Source: [Candidatus Thermochlorobacteriaceae] bacterium GBChlB
Lineage (GTDB): Bacteria > Bacteroidota > Chlorobiia > Chlorobiales > Thermochlorobacteraceae
DNA: 64,000 bases
Assembly: GCA_000724175.1 (NCBI GenBank)
Contig: JPGV01000009.1
Coordinates: 182,342 to 246,341 of the forward strand
Reading direction: 5' to 3'
Part shown: piece by piece, positions 26,399 through 34,778 of the stretch
Position numbering within the stretch: the first letter of the stretch is position 1
How the letters are laid out: each line of letters opens with the position of its first letter
Made by a program: the position numbers and the translations under genes
The notes under the pieces: generated by a model
The model's input: only the letters and a program-made list of their open reading frames with translations
The model's database searches: none
What the model was told of the DNA's origin: nothing

Positions 26399-27388
26399 TT
26401 AGAGCCACTTATGTTCCCGATACCACGCGACGGTTTGGCGGAACCCCTCGTCCAGACTGGTTTGCGGGTCGAAGCCCAAGTCCCGGCGGGCTTTTTCGGT
26501 TGAGAAAATCCAATAGGTTTGCTCGCCGTCGCGCGCACGGTCGCGGTTGAGAATGGAGATTTTTCCTCGTGCTTTTCCGATGTCCTCTGCCAGCGCAGCA
26601 ACCGCGTAAACGACCGAATCGGGCAACCGCACTTTTATCGCAAATGATTTTCCTAAGGCTTTCTTCGCCGCCTCGCCGACTTCTTCCCACGAGTGCGCAG
26701 CGCCCGATAAAAAATACACCTCGCCCCTTGCCTTCGGCGATTCTGCCGCCGCAATTATGCCTACAACTAAGTCATGCACATACAAGTAGTCGTAACGCTT
26801 CTCGACGTCCCAACCGAACACTGGCACAATGCCGCTCTTGACCGCCTTGAAGTGTTCCAATAAATCTTTATCGCGCGGACCGTAAATAATCGACGGGCGG
26901 ACAATCGTGAGCGGCAACCTCAATGCAAATTTTTTGCAGACCTCTTCTGCCATATACTTTGTGCGACCATACAGCGTAATCGGTTTGCACGGCGCCGTTT
27001 CATCGACAGGTTTATCAAGTGCGGGCGATGGACCGACGGCGGCGCCCGACGACACATGGAGAAATCGTTTAAGCGTTGGCGCCGCATCGCAAGCGGCTTG
27101 CAGCAAATTTTCCGTTGCCGTTACATTGCCCGCGATATACGTTTTCTCGTCAAGCGCTTTGGTAACGCCCGCAACATGGTAGATATACTCGACGCCCTCG
27201 ACGGCTTTTCGGAGCGATTGAATATCGGCGTAATCGCCTTTGACGAGCTCGACATCAAGTCCATTCAAGTTATCGGCTGAACTGCTTGAACGCACCAACG
27301 CACGCACATGCAGTCCTCTATACAGCAAGGCTTCGGTGAGCCAACTGCCAATGAAGCCTGTCGCGCCCGTAATGAGAACAGAAGACAT
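26399..27388 (-). CDS. NAD-dependent epimerase/reductase (extended SDR), possible ketoceramide reductase
   Basis: 329-residue extended short-chain dehydrogenase. Rossmann motif TGATGFIGSWL at the N-terminus, catalytic YGRTK (YxxxK), VSSGAAVGP preceding it, and a RPSIIYGPRD block. It resembles dihydroflavonol-4-reductase-like proteins. It is divergently oriented to a serine palmitoyltransferase-like gene 188 bp away. In Caulobacter a protein of this family (CerR) reduces a 3-keto intermediate of ceramide synthesis, so that role is suggested by position; a nucleotide-sugar or hopanoid-related reductase is the alternative. A TATCTTTG element sits upstream (27429-27436). Confidence 0.75.
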   Translation of the reverse strand: MSSVLITGATGFIGSWLTEALLYRGLHVRALVRSSSSADNLNGLDVELVKGDYADIQSLRKAVEGVEYIYHVAGVTKALDEKTYIAGNVTATENLLQAACDAAPTLKRFLHVSSGAAVGPSPALDKPVDETAPCKPITLYGRTKYMAEEVCKKFALRLPLTIVRPSIIYGPRDKDLLEHFKAVKSGIVPVFGWDVEKRYDYLYVHDLVVGIIAAAESPKARGEVYFLSGAAHSWEEVGEAAKKALGKSFAIKVRLPDSVVYAVAALAEDIGKARGKISILNRDRARDGEQTYWIFSTEKARRDLGFDPQTSLDEGFRQTVAWYREHKWL

Positions 27389-27428
27389 AATTCAGATTTT
27401 CAGGATTGCAACTGCTAGTTGAAAACGG

Positions 27429-27436
27429 CAAAGATA
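27429..27436 (-). promoter_or_regulatory. Bacteroidota-type -7 element before the epimerase gene
   Basis: TATCTTTG on the minus strand, 40 bp upstream of the ATG, fits the TAnnTTTG consensus. No good -33 TTTG is seen at the normal distance, so the call rests on the -7 match and on the same octamer recurring at 32762, 33007 and 42862. Confidence 0.4.
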
Positions 27437-27576
27437 GAACGCGCCGCCAATTTGAGCGCGAGATTTTTTGTTTCGGGAATTTTCACGTGAAGTGCTATTT
27501 TCAAATTTCTATATCCAAACCGTTTAGGGATTCACACATTTTTAAGTTTTTTTAAGCAATCCAAATTTCTTACGCA

Positions 27577-28869
27577 ATGGAAAGCCGCCAAACCGACGAC
27601 ACCGTGGTCAATGGTGTTCATGACAACGACATTGAAGCGAGCGACAATGCTGCGCCTGCCTCCGCGAAACCGCGAGATTTATTCCAAAAGTGTTACGACT
27701 TCACCATCGCCGACGAAGTGAAAGCCAAAGGACTTTACCCGTATTTTCGTCCGCTCGAAGAAAACGAAGGTCCGGTCGTTACCATTGAGGGACGCAAAGT
27801 CATCATGGCGGGGTCGAACAACTACTTGGGGCTGACTGCCGACCCTCGCGTCAAGGAAGCGGCTCAAAAAGCCATTGCGAAATACGGCACCAGTTGCTCT
27901 GGCTCGCGGTATTTGACCGGCACCGTGAAATTGCACGTCGAGCTCGAAGAAAAACTCGCGCAGTATTTCGGCTCGGAAGACTGCATGATTATCAGCACCG
28001 GCTATCAAGCTGGACAGGCTATTGTGCCAACGCTCGTGCAAGGGCGCGGCGAATATGTCATCAGCGATAAAGACAACCATGCCTGCATTGTGGTCGCAAA
28101 CTTAATGGCGCGCGGCGCGACCGCCAATGTCGAGCGCTACAAACACAACGATATGGCTGACCTTGAACGCGTGCTTCAAAAACTTCCGCTTGACGCGCCG
28201 AAACTCATCGCCACCGACGGGGTCTTTTCCGTCTCGGGCGCCATCGTCAATCTTCCCGACATCGTCAAGCTCGGCAAAAAATACAACGCCAGAATTATGG
28301 TCGACGACGCGCACGCGGTCGGTGTCATCGGCAAAGGCGGACGCGGCACAGCCTCAGAGTTCAATTTGGAAAAAGAGGTCGATATCACCATGGGCACGTT
28401 CTCAAAGAGTTTTGCCTCGCTCGGCGGGTTCATTACAGGCGAGCGCGCCGTGATTAACTACATCAAGCATCAAGCGCCCGCGCTCATTTTTAGCGCATCA
28501 CCGACGGCAGCCAGTGTCGCAGCAGCATTGAAGGCACTCGAGATTATGCAGCAAGAACCAGAACGCATTGAGCGTCTGATTAAAAACGCCACGCGCGTGC
28601 GTAACGGCTTGAAGTCGTTGGGCTTTCGATTGATGGACGCCCGCACGGCGATTGTTTCGGTCATCATTGGCGACCAAGATAAAACGCTCGTGTTTTGGCG
28701 CAAACTGTATGACGCAGGCATTTTCGTCAATGCGTTTGTGCGTCCGGGGGTTATGCCGGGCTACGAAATGCTCCGCACCAGCTATATGTCCACACACGAA
28801 GAGTGGCAGTTAGATAAAATCGTAACCGAATTCGGCAAAATTGGCAAGGAACTCGGCGTGATTGAATAA
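27577..28869 (+). CDS. spt: serine palmitoyltransferase-like alpha-oxoamine synthase
   Basis: 430-residue PLP enzyme of the alpha-oxoamine synthase family (AONS, KBL, SPT, ALAS). Blocks: [77 protein letters not shown] with the PLP-contacting Asp and His, and [12 protein letters not shown] with the Schiff-base Lys. [11 protein letters not shown] near the N-terminus is typical of bacterial serine palmitoyltransferases. It would condense serine with an acyl-thioester to start sphingolipid synthesis. An extra 35-residue acidic N-terminus is unusual. 8-amino-7-oxononanoate synthase is the main alternative. Confidence 0.8.
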   Translation: MESRQTDDTVVNGVHDNDIEASDNAAPASAKPRDLFQKCYDFTIADEVKAKGLYPYFRPLEENEGPVVTIEGRKVIMAGSNNYLGLTADPRVKEAAQKAIAKYGTSCSGSRYLTGTVKLHVELEEKLAQYFGSEDCMIISTGYQAGQAIVPTLVQGRGEYVISDKDNHACIVVANLMARGATANVERYKHNDMADLERVLQKLPLDAPKLIATDGVFSVSGAIVNLPDIVKLGKKYNARIMVDDAHAVGVIGKGGRGTASEFNLEKEVDITMGTFSKSFASLGGFITGERAVINYIKHQAPALIFSASPTAASVAAALKALEIMQQEPERIERLIKNATRVRNGLKSLGFRLMDARTAIVSVIIGDQDKTLVFWRKLYDAGIFVNAFVRPGVMPGYEMLRTSYMSTHEEWQLDKIVTEFGKIGKELGVIE

Positions 28870-28934
28870 CGACGACGGGGACATAGTGCTACGACAAACG
28901 AACCAATGGACGACCTATTCTGCACGGAATAAGT

Positions 28935-29549
28935 CTATCCAAACACTTTTTGGTAAAATGTCGGAATCGCATCGTTGTTCAACACAGCGGTAAGAACTGC
29001 GCCCGCAAGTGCGCCCCAAAAATGCGCTTCGTGGTTGACATTATCGAACTGACGTTTCGCTGCAACATAGCTGCCCACTAAATACAGCACGCCGAAAATC
29101 GCTGCCGGAATCCCAATAGGAATAATGAAGAGGTAAATGCGCGAGAGCGGTTCATACAAAATGTATCCGAACATCACGCCAGAGACTGCGCCGCTTGCGC
29201 CCAGCGTTTTGTAATTTACATCATTTTTGTATTTGAAGAGCGCCGGAAGGTCGGCGGCGACAAGGCTGCCAAAGTAAATCAAAAGAAAGTTGATGCTGCC
29301 GACCGTGGCTTCCAATGCAAAGCCGAAGAAGTAAAACGAAATCATATTGAACAGCAAATGCCCCCAGTCGGCATGAATAAACCCACTGGTGATAATCGTG
29401 TAAGGACGCTCGTTGCGATAGACTTTGAATGGCTCGAACCAGAGCTGTTCATACACCGCTCGCCCTTGTGCAAACGCCATGAGCGAGAGTATCACATTCG
29501 CTGCCAGCAGCACAAACGCCACCAGCGAGTCATCGGGCATTATCACCAT
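28935..29549 (-). CDS. rhomboid family intramembrane serine protease
   Basis: 204 residues with about six transmembrane helices. Catalytic serine in TLGASGAVSGVMFGY, catalytic histidine in EAHFWGALAGA on a late helix, and the conserved FIHADWGHLLFNMISFYFFG block in an early helix (HxxxN type). It would cleave single-pass membrane proteins. It is the last gene of a minus-strand run with the LMW phosphatase and isochorismatase-family genes (5-bp gap). Confidence 0.92.
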   Translation of the reverse strand: MVIMPDDSLVAFVLLAANVILSLMAFAQGRAVYEQLWFEPFKVYRNERPYTIITSGFIHADWGHLLFNMISFYFFGFALEATVGSINFLLIYFGSLVAADLPALFKYKNDVNYKTLGASGAVSGVMFGYILYEPLSRIYLFIIPIGIPAAIFGVLYLVGSYVAAKRQFDNVNHEAHFWGALAGAVLTAVLNNDAIPTFYQKVFG

Positions 29550-29554
29550 CTTGC

Positions 29555-30070
29555 TTATGCTTTGAGTGAAGAGAGCAACTGCTTCTCAACGATATGCGTT
29601 AGAAAATTGCGACAGGCCTTTTCGAGCATATCCAAGACGTTTTCAAACGCCGCACTGTCGCCGTAATACGGGTCTGGAACTTCATCGCCGAACGTGGGCG
29701 CAAAACTCATCATCAAGGCAAGTTTATGTCGATGTGCTGCGGGACAGAGTCGTTCAAGGTTGGCAAGATTGCTTTTGTCCATCGCCAGAATGTAGTCGTA
29801 GCGTTCAAAGTCGAGTGGTTCAATTTGGCGGGCGCGATGTTTTGAAATGTCAATTCCGCGTCGCTGTGCGGCGTGTTCGGAGCGTCGGTCGGCGCGCTCG
29901 CCTGCGTGATAGTCTAACGTTCCCGCCGAATCAATCTCGAAGCGGCTCTCGAGTCCAGCATCGACAACATATTTTCGGAACATGCCCTCGGCGGAAGGCG
30001 AGCGGCAAATGTTGCCAAGACAGACGAATAACACTTTGACCGTTGAGACAGTCGAATCGGGCGCAGTCAT
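29555..30070 (-). CDS. low molecular weight protein-tyrosine phosphatase
   Basis: 171 residues. Active-site loop VCLGNICRSPSAEG near the N-terminus and general acid DPYYG near the C-terminus are intact. It overlaps the upstream isochorismatase-family gene by 4 bp (ATGA). It may act on phosphotyrosine proteins or as an arsenate-reductase-type paralogue; the DPYYG loop favours phosphatase. Confidence 0.93.
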   Translation of the reverse strand: MTAPDSTVSTVKVLFVCLGNICRSPSAEGMFRKYVVDAGLESRFEIDSAGTLDYHAGERADRRSEHAAQRRGIDISKHRARQIEPLDFERYDYILAMDKSNLANLERLCPAAHRHKLALMMSFAPTFGDEVPDPYYGDSAAFENVLDMLEKACRNFLTHIVEKQLLSSLKA

Positions 30071-30606
30071 TTGACGAGTTTTGAAATTTCTTTGAAGACA
30101 GGCGTGCCTGCTTGGCGCAAGAGCTCGAAGAGCGCCATTTCTGTGCTGGTCAGCGTTGCGCCTTCTTCCCTCAATCGCTCTAAACCCAACCGTTTGTTTT
30201 CCGCCGTCCTCGATGAGACAGCGTCGGCGACGATATGCACATCGAAGTCTTCATCGAGCAAATCCATTGCCGTTTGGTAGACGCAGACATGCGTCTCAAT
30301 GCCGCAGAGAATCAACTGCTCGCAGTCGAGTTCCTCGATTGCATACATAAACGCATCTTCGCCGCAGCAACTAAAGCTCATCTTGGTTATCGGATTAGTA
30401 TCAGGCAAAAGCGATTTCAGCTCTGGAATTGTCTCGCCCAAGCCTTGCGGATATTGCTCGGTCAGGAGAATTGGAATGTCCAAGAGCTGCGCGCCCCTGA
30501 CGAGACGATGAAGGTTGGCGAACAGTTGTTCTTTTTCGTGCATCGTCTGCGCGAGCTTGCCCTGCACATCAATCACGACCAGCGCAGTATTATCTTGTTC
30601 GAGCAT
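30067..30606 (-). CDS. isochorismatase-family hydrolase (YcaC-like)
   Basis: 179-residue cysteine hydrolase. The catalytic Asp is in LVVIDVQGKL, and the nucleophile Cys in LCGIETHVCVYQTAMDL. It resembles the YcaC/hydrolase group rather than nicotinamidases, but since this genome salvages nicotinamide through NadV, a role on amide substrates cannot be excluded. It starts the three-gene minus-strand operon. Confidence 0.88.
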   Translation of the reverse strand: MLEQDNTALVVIDVQGKLAQTMHEKEQLFANLHRLVRGAQLLDIPILLTEQYPQGLGETIPELKSLLPDTNPITKMSFSCCGEDAFMYAIEELDCEQLILCGIETHVCVYQTAMDLLDEDFDVHIVADAVSSRTAENKRLGLERLREEGATLTSTEMALFELLRQAGTPVFKEISKLVK

Positions 30607-30720
30607 AAAAAACGAGATACAGTTTGAGACGATGGGCGAATATACGTGTTCAGCAGCGATTCGGCATTAGGTAAAAAAATGCCTAAATTTGAGTTGAACC
30701 TTTTAGCTGATACTTGCCTG

Positions 30721-31320
30721 ATGTTGAAGACACAAGCCGTTTTTCGTCGGGTCGCGCTATGGAGTGCGGTCGCCGTATGGACGATGCAAACCGTCGGATG
30801 CCTCGAGACCGAGTCGGAGGCAGAAGAGTGGCGACGACTTGAAAAGCAACTGCAAAAAGCCGCCACGACCGACGAGTTTGTTCAGAACGCTGGCGCGTAT
30901 TACCGATTTTACGAATCTCGCCCGAACTCCCCTTTGGCAAGCGAAGCCCTGTTCAAATCCGCGCAGCAACTTCTTTCGGCGCAGAAGCCGCAACACGCCT
31001 TGCAGCGCTTTGAACAACTGCGCACCCGCTACCCAAAAAGTAAAGAAGCCGAAGCCGCGCTGTTTATGACGGGATACATTTACAACAATTATATTAGCGA
31101 CAAAGACAAAGCCCGCGCTGCCTTTGAGGCGTTCATCGCACAGTATCCCGCCAATGAACTTGCAGCGTCGGCGCAATTTGAATTGCAATATCTTGGCGTT
31201 GCGGCTGGCGATATTTTCCCCGAAAAGCCCGCTCAAAAATCCGCTGCCGAGACTGCCACCGCCGATTCTTCTGTAAAAAAATCCAAACGTAAATCTTCAC
31301 GCGCACCGTCGGCGCAATAA
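30721..31320 (+). CDS. TPR-repeat lipoprotein (outer-membrane type)
   Basis: 199 residues from the ATG at 30721; an ATG 42 bp upstream is possible. The N-terminus MLKTQAVFRRVALWSAVAVW ends in TVGC, a weak lipobox. The body has tetratricopeptide-type helices (SPLASEALFKSAQQLLSAQKPQHALQRFEQLRTRYPKSKEAEAALFMTGYIY ... ARAAFEAFIAQYPANELA), as in BamD/YbgF-like proteins. The C-terminus is a lysine- and serine-rich tail. It is followed closely by an SDR gene and lptE. Confidence 0.75.
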   Translation: MLKTQAVFRRVALWSAVAVWTMQTVGCLETESEAEEWRRLEKQLQKAATTDEFVQNAGAYYRFYESRPNSPLASEALFKSAQQLLSAQKPQHALQRFEQLRTRYPKSKEAEAALFMTGYIYNNYISDKDKARAAFEAFIAQYPANELAASAQFELQYLGVAAGDIFPEKPAQKSAAETATADSSVKKSKRKSSRAPSAQ

Positions 31321-31333
31321 CCGCCTCTTTCTA

Positions 31334-32161
31334 ATGACACGGTTGGAACATAAAGTTGCTATTGTTACGGGTGGGTCGCGCGGCATCGGCAAAGCTATTG
31401 CAAAAGCATTTCTCGACGAGGGCGCAAGTGTTGTTGTTACCTCGCGCCGTCAAACGGCAGCCGATGCCGCCGTTGCATCGTTTCAACATTCAAACGCGGT
31501 TGCAATGGCGTGCGATGTCTCCGAGTATGCCGCCGTCGAGCGCGTTGTTCTGGAAACGATTGAGCGGTTCGGACGATTAGATGTGCTTGTCAATAACGCA
31601 GGCGTTGCGGAAGCCTATCAACGCATTATCGACGCACCGCTCGAGGCGTGGTATGAACCAATTGATGTCAATTTGAAAGGCACGTATCATGGCTGCCGGG
31701 CTGTTTTACCGCATTTCTTAAGACAAGGCAAGGGCAAGATTATCAATATGGCTGGCGCGGGGTCGGGTGACTCAAAGTCCGACAACACAGCGTGCATCAG
31801 CGGCTACGCGGCTTCGAAGGCGGCAATTAAGCGCCTCACATTTAGCTTATCGCAAGAGTATAAAAATTCGGGCGTTGAAATTATGTTGCTCAACCCGGGT
31901 TTAGTGCGCACGGAAATTTTAGGCTTGCACAAACCGACCGACGAACTTCGACAGCGCGCCGACGCCTTTGAAATTATCCGCGATATTTTCGCGCAACCGC
32001 CCAGTGTCGCCGCCGAACTCGCCGTGAAAATGGCAAGCGATTGGAGCAATGGAAAAAGCGGCGTATATCTTTCCGCGCTCTCAAAGTGGCGGGCGCAACA
32101 ACTTTTGTGGAGCTATCCAATTCGACGATGGCTCCGAAAAATTGATAAAACCGAATACTGA
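31334..32161 (+). CDS. short-chain dehydrogenase/reductase
   Basis: 275-residue classical SDR: cofactor motif TGGSRGIGKA, NNAG motif, catalytic Ser region AGAGSGD, and YAASK with catalytic Tyr and Lys. Substrate cannot be read; a lipid or polyketide-type keto-reduction is typical. It sits between the TPR lipoprotein (13 bp) and lptE (8 bp), so it is probably in one envelope-related operon. Confidence 0.85.
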   Translation: MTRLEHKVAIVTGGSRGIGKAIAKAFLDEGASVVVTSRRQTAADAAVASFQHSNAVAMACDVSEYAAVERVVLETIERFGRLDVLVNNAGVAEAYQRIIDAPLEAWYEPIDVNLKGTYHGCRAVLPHFLRQGKGKIINMAGAGSGDSKSDNTACISGYAASKAAIKRLTFSLSQEYKNSGVEIMLLNPGLVRTEILGLHKPTDELRQRADAFEIIRDIFAQPPSVAAELAVKMASDWSNGKSGVYLSALSKWRAQQLLWSYPIRRWLRKIDKTEY

Positions 32162-32169
32162 ACAACTTG

Positions 32170-32709
32170 ATGGCACAGACACGAATAACAAAGAAAATGC
32201 AGAAAAGAGGCAGGCTTGCGTCGTTGATGATTGGTTATTGGTCGCTGCTGGTTATTTCAGGGTGTTATAGTTTTACGGGCGCGGCGTTGCCTTCGCACAT
32301 CAGGACGATTTCTATACCGATTTTCGGCGACGAATCGCGGAGCGGTGTGCCGCAGTTGCGCGAGAGATTATCGCAGCGACTTGCCGACCGAATTCAGACG
32401 CAAAGCCCGCTTGTCATTGAGCAGTCGCGCACCGACGCAAACGCGATTGTCGAGGGCGTGGTAACGGCGTTTACCGAGCAGCCGAGCGTTATTGGCGGCG
32501 CAACGGAGCGGGCAACCCAGAACCGTATTACAATCACTGTCAGCGCAACCTATCGAGACCTCGTCAAAAAGAAAACGCTCTTCAAAGAAAACTTCAGCGC
32601 GTTCAAAGATTACCCCATTGGCAACAACAGCGCCCGCTTGCAAGCAATTGACGAAACGCTCACGCTGCTTTCGGAGAATATGCTGAACAAAATTCTATCG
32701 GGCTGGTAA
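32170..32709 (+). CDS. lptE: LPS assembly lipoprotein LptE family
   Basis: 179 residues. The signal sequence ends in a lipobox-like VISGC, followed by YSFTGAALPSHIRTISIPIFGDESRSGVPQLRERLSQRLADRIQTQ, the pattern of the LptE-like family in Bacteroidota. Such proteins plug the LptD barrel that inserts LPS in the outer membrane. The ATG at 32170 is preferred over a TTG 3 bp upstream. Confidence 0.82.
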   Translation: MAQTRITKKMQKRGRLASLMIGYWSLLVISGCYSFTGAALPSHIRTISIPIFGDESRSGVPQLRERLSQRLADRIQTQSPLVIEQSRTDANAIVEGVVTAFTEQPSVIGGATERATQNRITITVSATYRDLVKKKTLFKENFSAFKDYPIGNNSARLQAIDETLTLLSENMLNKILSGW

Positions 32710-32761
32710 GCAACGAGTTAAAAAACTCTTGTGTTTTCTTGCATCTTTCTTTGAATCGCCG

Positions 32762-32769
32762 TATCTTTG
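32762..32769 (+). promoter_or_regulatory. Bacteroidota-type -7 element before the bS22-like gene
   Basis: TATCTTTG, matching TAnnTTTG, 38 bp before the ATG at 32807, with a TTG about 20 bp upstream (32739-32741) as a weak -33. The sequence CGTATCTTTG is repeated before the tRNA-Lys gene and the caspase gene. Confidence 0.5.
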
Positions 32770-32806
32770 CAGCCCAATTTTTTGAATTGTAAAAAAGCAG
32801 AACGAA

Positions 32807-32914
32807 ATGCCGTCAGGAAAAAAGCGTAAGCGTCATAAAATGGCGACGCACAAACGCAAGAAACGTCGTCGTAAGAACCGCCACAAGAAACGCCAGCGTT
32901 ACGCTAATAAATAA
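32807..32914 (+). CDS. 35-residue basic ribosomal peptide (bS22/AURKAIP1-COX24-like)
   Basis: A 35-residue peptide starting MPSGKKRKRHKMATHKRKK and made almost entirely of Lys, Arg and His, ending RQRYANK. This matches the short bacterial AURKAIP1/COX24-domain protein, whose mycobacterial homologue is bS22, located near the decoding centre. The gene was read directly from the sequence since it is very short. It lies 97 bp after lptE with its own TATCTTTG promoter element. Confidence comes from the near-perfect match to the family pattern. Confidence 0.88.
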   Translation: MPSGKKRKRHKMATHKRKKRRRKNRHKKRQRYANK

Positions 32915-33006
32915 CGCCCAGAACAACCGAGTGCTGTCGCTGCAAAAGATTTTCGGAATTCTTCGGAACATTTTTTGAAACTCTTTTAGGAGTTCGCGGC
33001 GTTTCG

Positions 33007-33014
33007 TATCTTTG
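33007..33014 (+). promoter_or_regulatory. Bacteroidota-type -7 element before the tRNA-Lys/tRNA-Leu genes
   Basis: TATCTTTG, 41 bp before the 5' end of tRNA-Lys, is the third example of this octamer. The stretch CGTATCTTTG is shared with the sites at 32762 and 42862. The nearest TTTG is at 32974-32977, too far for a standard -33. Confidence 0.45.
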
Positions 33015-33055
33015 AAGCCGTCTCGCATCTTTTGAATGATGCAGAGGCAAAGGTC

Positions 33056-33128
33056 GAGCATATAGCTCAGTCGGTAGAGCATCTCACTTTTAATGAGAGG
33101 GTCGATGGTTCGAGTCCATCTATGCTCA
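33056..33128 (+). tRNA. tRNA-Lys (UUU)
   Basis: Acceptor arms GAGCATA/TATGCTC, D-arm AGCTCAGTCGGTAGAGC, anticodon stem-loop TCTCA-CTTTTAA-TGAGA with anticodon TTT, T-arm GATGGTTCGAGTCCATC, discriminator A. CCA is not encoded. A hairpin with 8-bp arms CAGGCGAC/GTCGCCTG follows at 33137-33159, before tRNA-Leu. Confidence 0.97.
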
Positions 33129-33136
33129 CGGATAAG

Positions 33137-33159
33137 CAGGCGACGGTTCTCGTCGCCTG
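33137..33159 (+). other. hairpin between tRNA-Lys and tRNA-Leu
   Basis: Perfect 8-bp stem CAGGCGAC/GTCGCCTG with a 7-base loop, followed by only TTTG. It may be a weak terminator or a processing signal in the tRNA transcript. Confidence 0.5.
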
Positions 33160-33184
33160 TTTGCTCTCTAAACAAGCTAAACAA

Positions 33185-33266
33185 GCCCAGGTGGCGGAAT
33201 TGGTAGACGCACTACTTTGAGGTGGTAGCGCCGCGAGGTGTAGGAGTTCGAGTCTCCTCCTGGGCA
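33185..33266 (+). tRNA. tRNA-Leu (GAG)
   Basis: Class II tRNA: acceptor GCCCAGG/CCTGGGC, D-arm with TGGTAGACGC, anticodon loop TTGAGGT (anticodon GAG), long variable arm (GCGCCGCGAGGTGT), T-arm AGGAGTTCGAGTCTCCT. CCA is not encoded. A terminator follows 17 bp downstream. Confidence 0.96.
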
Positions 33267-33282
33267 CACAGTCCGCTCCAAG

Positions 33283-33307
33283 AAGCCGCCAACACCGCGG
33301 CTTTTTT
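33283..33307 (+). terminator. intrinsic terminator after tRNA-Leu
   Basis: Stem AAGCCGC/GCGGCTT with a 7-base loop and a run of six T. Confidence 0.8.
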
Positions 33308-33338
33308 GATTTAGTTGTCTTCAACATCTCTGACGATT

Positions 33339-34700
33339 ATGCTCGACCGTTCCAAACCACCGATTCCCGACGCCGCCGCGACGCTGCCATTTCCAACTTG
33401 GCAGACCGCCATGCTCTCCAACGGGTTAAAAATCATTGTCTATGAACATCATCAAACACCGATGGCGACGCTGCGGCTTTATGTGAAAGCAGGTTCAGCC
33501 AACGAGGGCGCGGCGCAAAAAGCAGCCTCATTTGCCTTTGCACTGCTGACACAAGGAACCGCGTCGCGCACCGCAGACCAAATTGCCGACGAGACCGAAT
33601 TTTTAGGCGCAGACCTCAGTGCAGGCGCAGGCATCGACCACAGCACGGTCTCGCTCTCTATCATGACAAAATTTTTAGACAAAGGCTTGGACTTATTCGC
33701 CGACGTCATCTTGCAACCATCATTTCCCGATAAAGAAATTGAGTTCGTGCGCCGACAAAGCTTAAATCGACTGAAGTTTTCCAAAGCCGACGCTGTTCGA
33801 CTCGGAACTGATGCGTTTCTGAAAGCTGTCTATCAATCTCACCCTTATGCTCAGCCGCCGCTTGGCACGGAACCGTCGCTGAAAAACCTTACGCGGTTGC
33901 AGTTGGAGACATTTTATTTTTCAAACGCTGCGCCAAACAATGCATTCATCACTGTTGCAGGCGATGTCGATACAGCGGACATTGTTAAAAAATTGGAACA
34001 ACGCTTCAGCACATGGCCGCCGAAACCCCTTGAAACCACACACTTCGAGCCGCCGTTGCCTTACGAAGAGCCACAAGTGATTTTAATTCAAAAAGACGGT
34101 GCGGTGCAATCATCGCTGCACATTGGGCATTTGGGCGTCCCGCGCGCGCATCCGGATTACATTAAAATTTATGTTATGAATATGATTTTGGGCGGCTACT
34201 TCGGCTCGCGGCTCAACTTGAACTTGCGCGAAAAGCAAGGCTTTACTTACAGCATCCGAAGCGCATTTGAAGCCAAAAAACTTTTAGGCGATTTCAGCAT
34301 CAGCGCGCAAGTACGCACCGATGTTACCGCTGACGCCGTAAAAGAAATCGTTAGGGAAGTTCGCCGGCTCATTCAAGACGATATTATGCCCGACGAACTG
34401 CAAGCAGTGAAAAATTACATCTCAGGCAATTTCGTCATTCAGAACGAGCAACCTGATGCTATCGCCGGGCGCATTGCCACCATGGAACTTTACGGCTTGC
34501 CGCCGTCGTATTTCGATAGCTATCGTGATGCCATAAACGCAGTCTCGCTGGCCGATGTTCGTGACGCGGCAAACGCCTATATTCACTTGGGTAACCTGTT
34601 GTTTGTTGCGTCAGGCAATGCGCTCTCGATTCGAAAAAGCATGGCGGAGTTCGGCGAGACGTCAATTTTGGACGCAGACGGCAACGAACTGACGATTTAA
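33339..34700 (+). CDS. M16-family peptidase-like subunit lacking the zinc motif
   Basis: 453 residues from the ATG at 33339 (MLDRSKPP). The fold matches an M16 insulinase-family half: SNGLKIIVYEHHQTPMATLRLYVKAGSANE, two domain repeats, and the glycine-rich GGYFGSRLNLNLREKQGFTYSI block of the partner subunit. The HxxEH zinc site, which should follow the SANE block, reads KAASFAFALLTQGT, so no metal ligands are present. In bacteria such inactive subunits pair with an active M16 protein, often encoded next door; no active partner lies in this window. The tRNA terminator precedes it; a frameshifted moxR follows after 78 bp. Confidence 0.85.
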   Translation: MLDRSKPPIPDAAATLPFPTWQTAMLSNGLKIIVYEHHQTPMATLRLYVKAGSANEGAAQKAASFAFALLTQGTASRTADQIADETEFLGADLSAGAGIDHSTVSLSIMTKFLDKGLDLFADVILQPSFPDKEIEFVRRQSLNRLKFSKADAVRLGTDAFLKAVYQSHPYAQPPLGTEPSLKNLTRLQLETFYFSNAAPNNAFITVAGDVDTADIVKKLEQRFSTWPPKPLETTHFEPPLPYEEPQVILIQKDGAVQSSLHIGHLGVPRAHPDYIKIYVMNMILGGYFGSRLNLNLREKQGFTYSIRSAFEAKKLLGDFSISAQVRTDVTADAVKEIVREVRRLIQDDIMPDELQAVKNYISGNFVIQNEQPDAIAGRIATMELYGLPPSYFDSYRDAINAVSLADVRDAANAYIHLGNLLFVASGNALSIRKSMAEFGETSILDADGNELTI

Positions 34701-34778
34701 ACACGCGACCCAAACTTTAGCAACACCGCGACTTACGACAGACAAGACAAAACCTTGTAACACAGACACCGTCAAATA

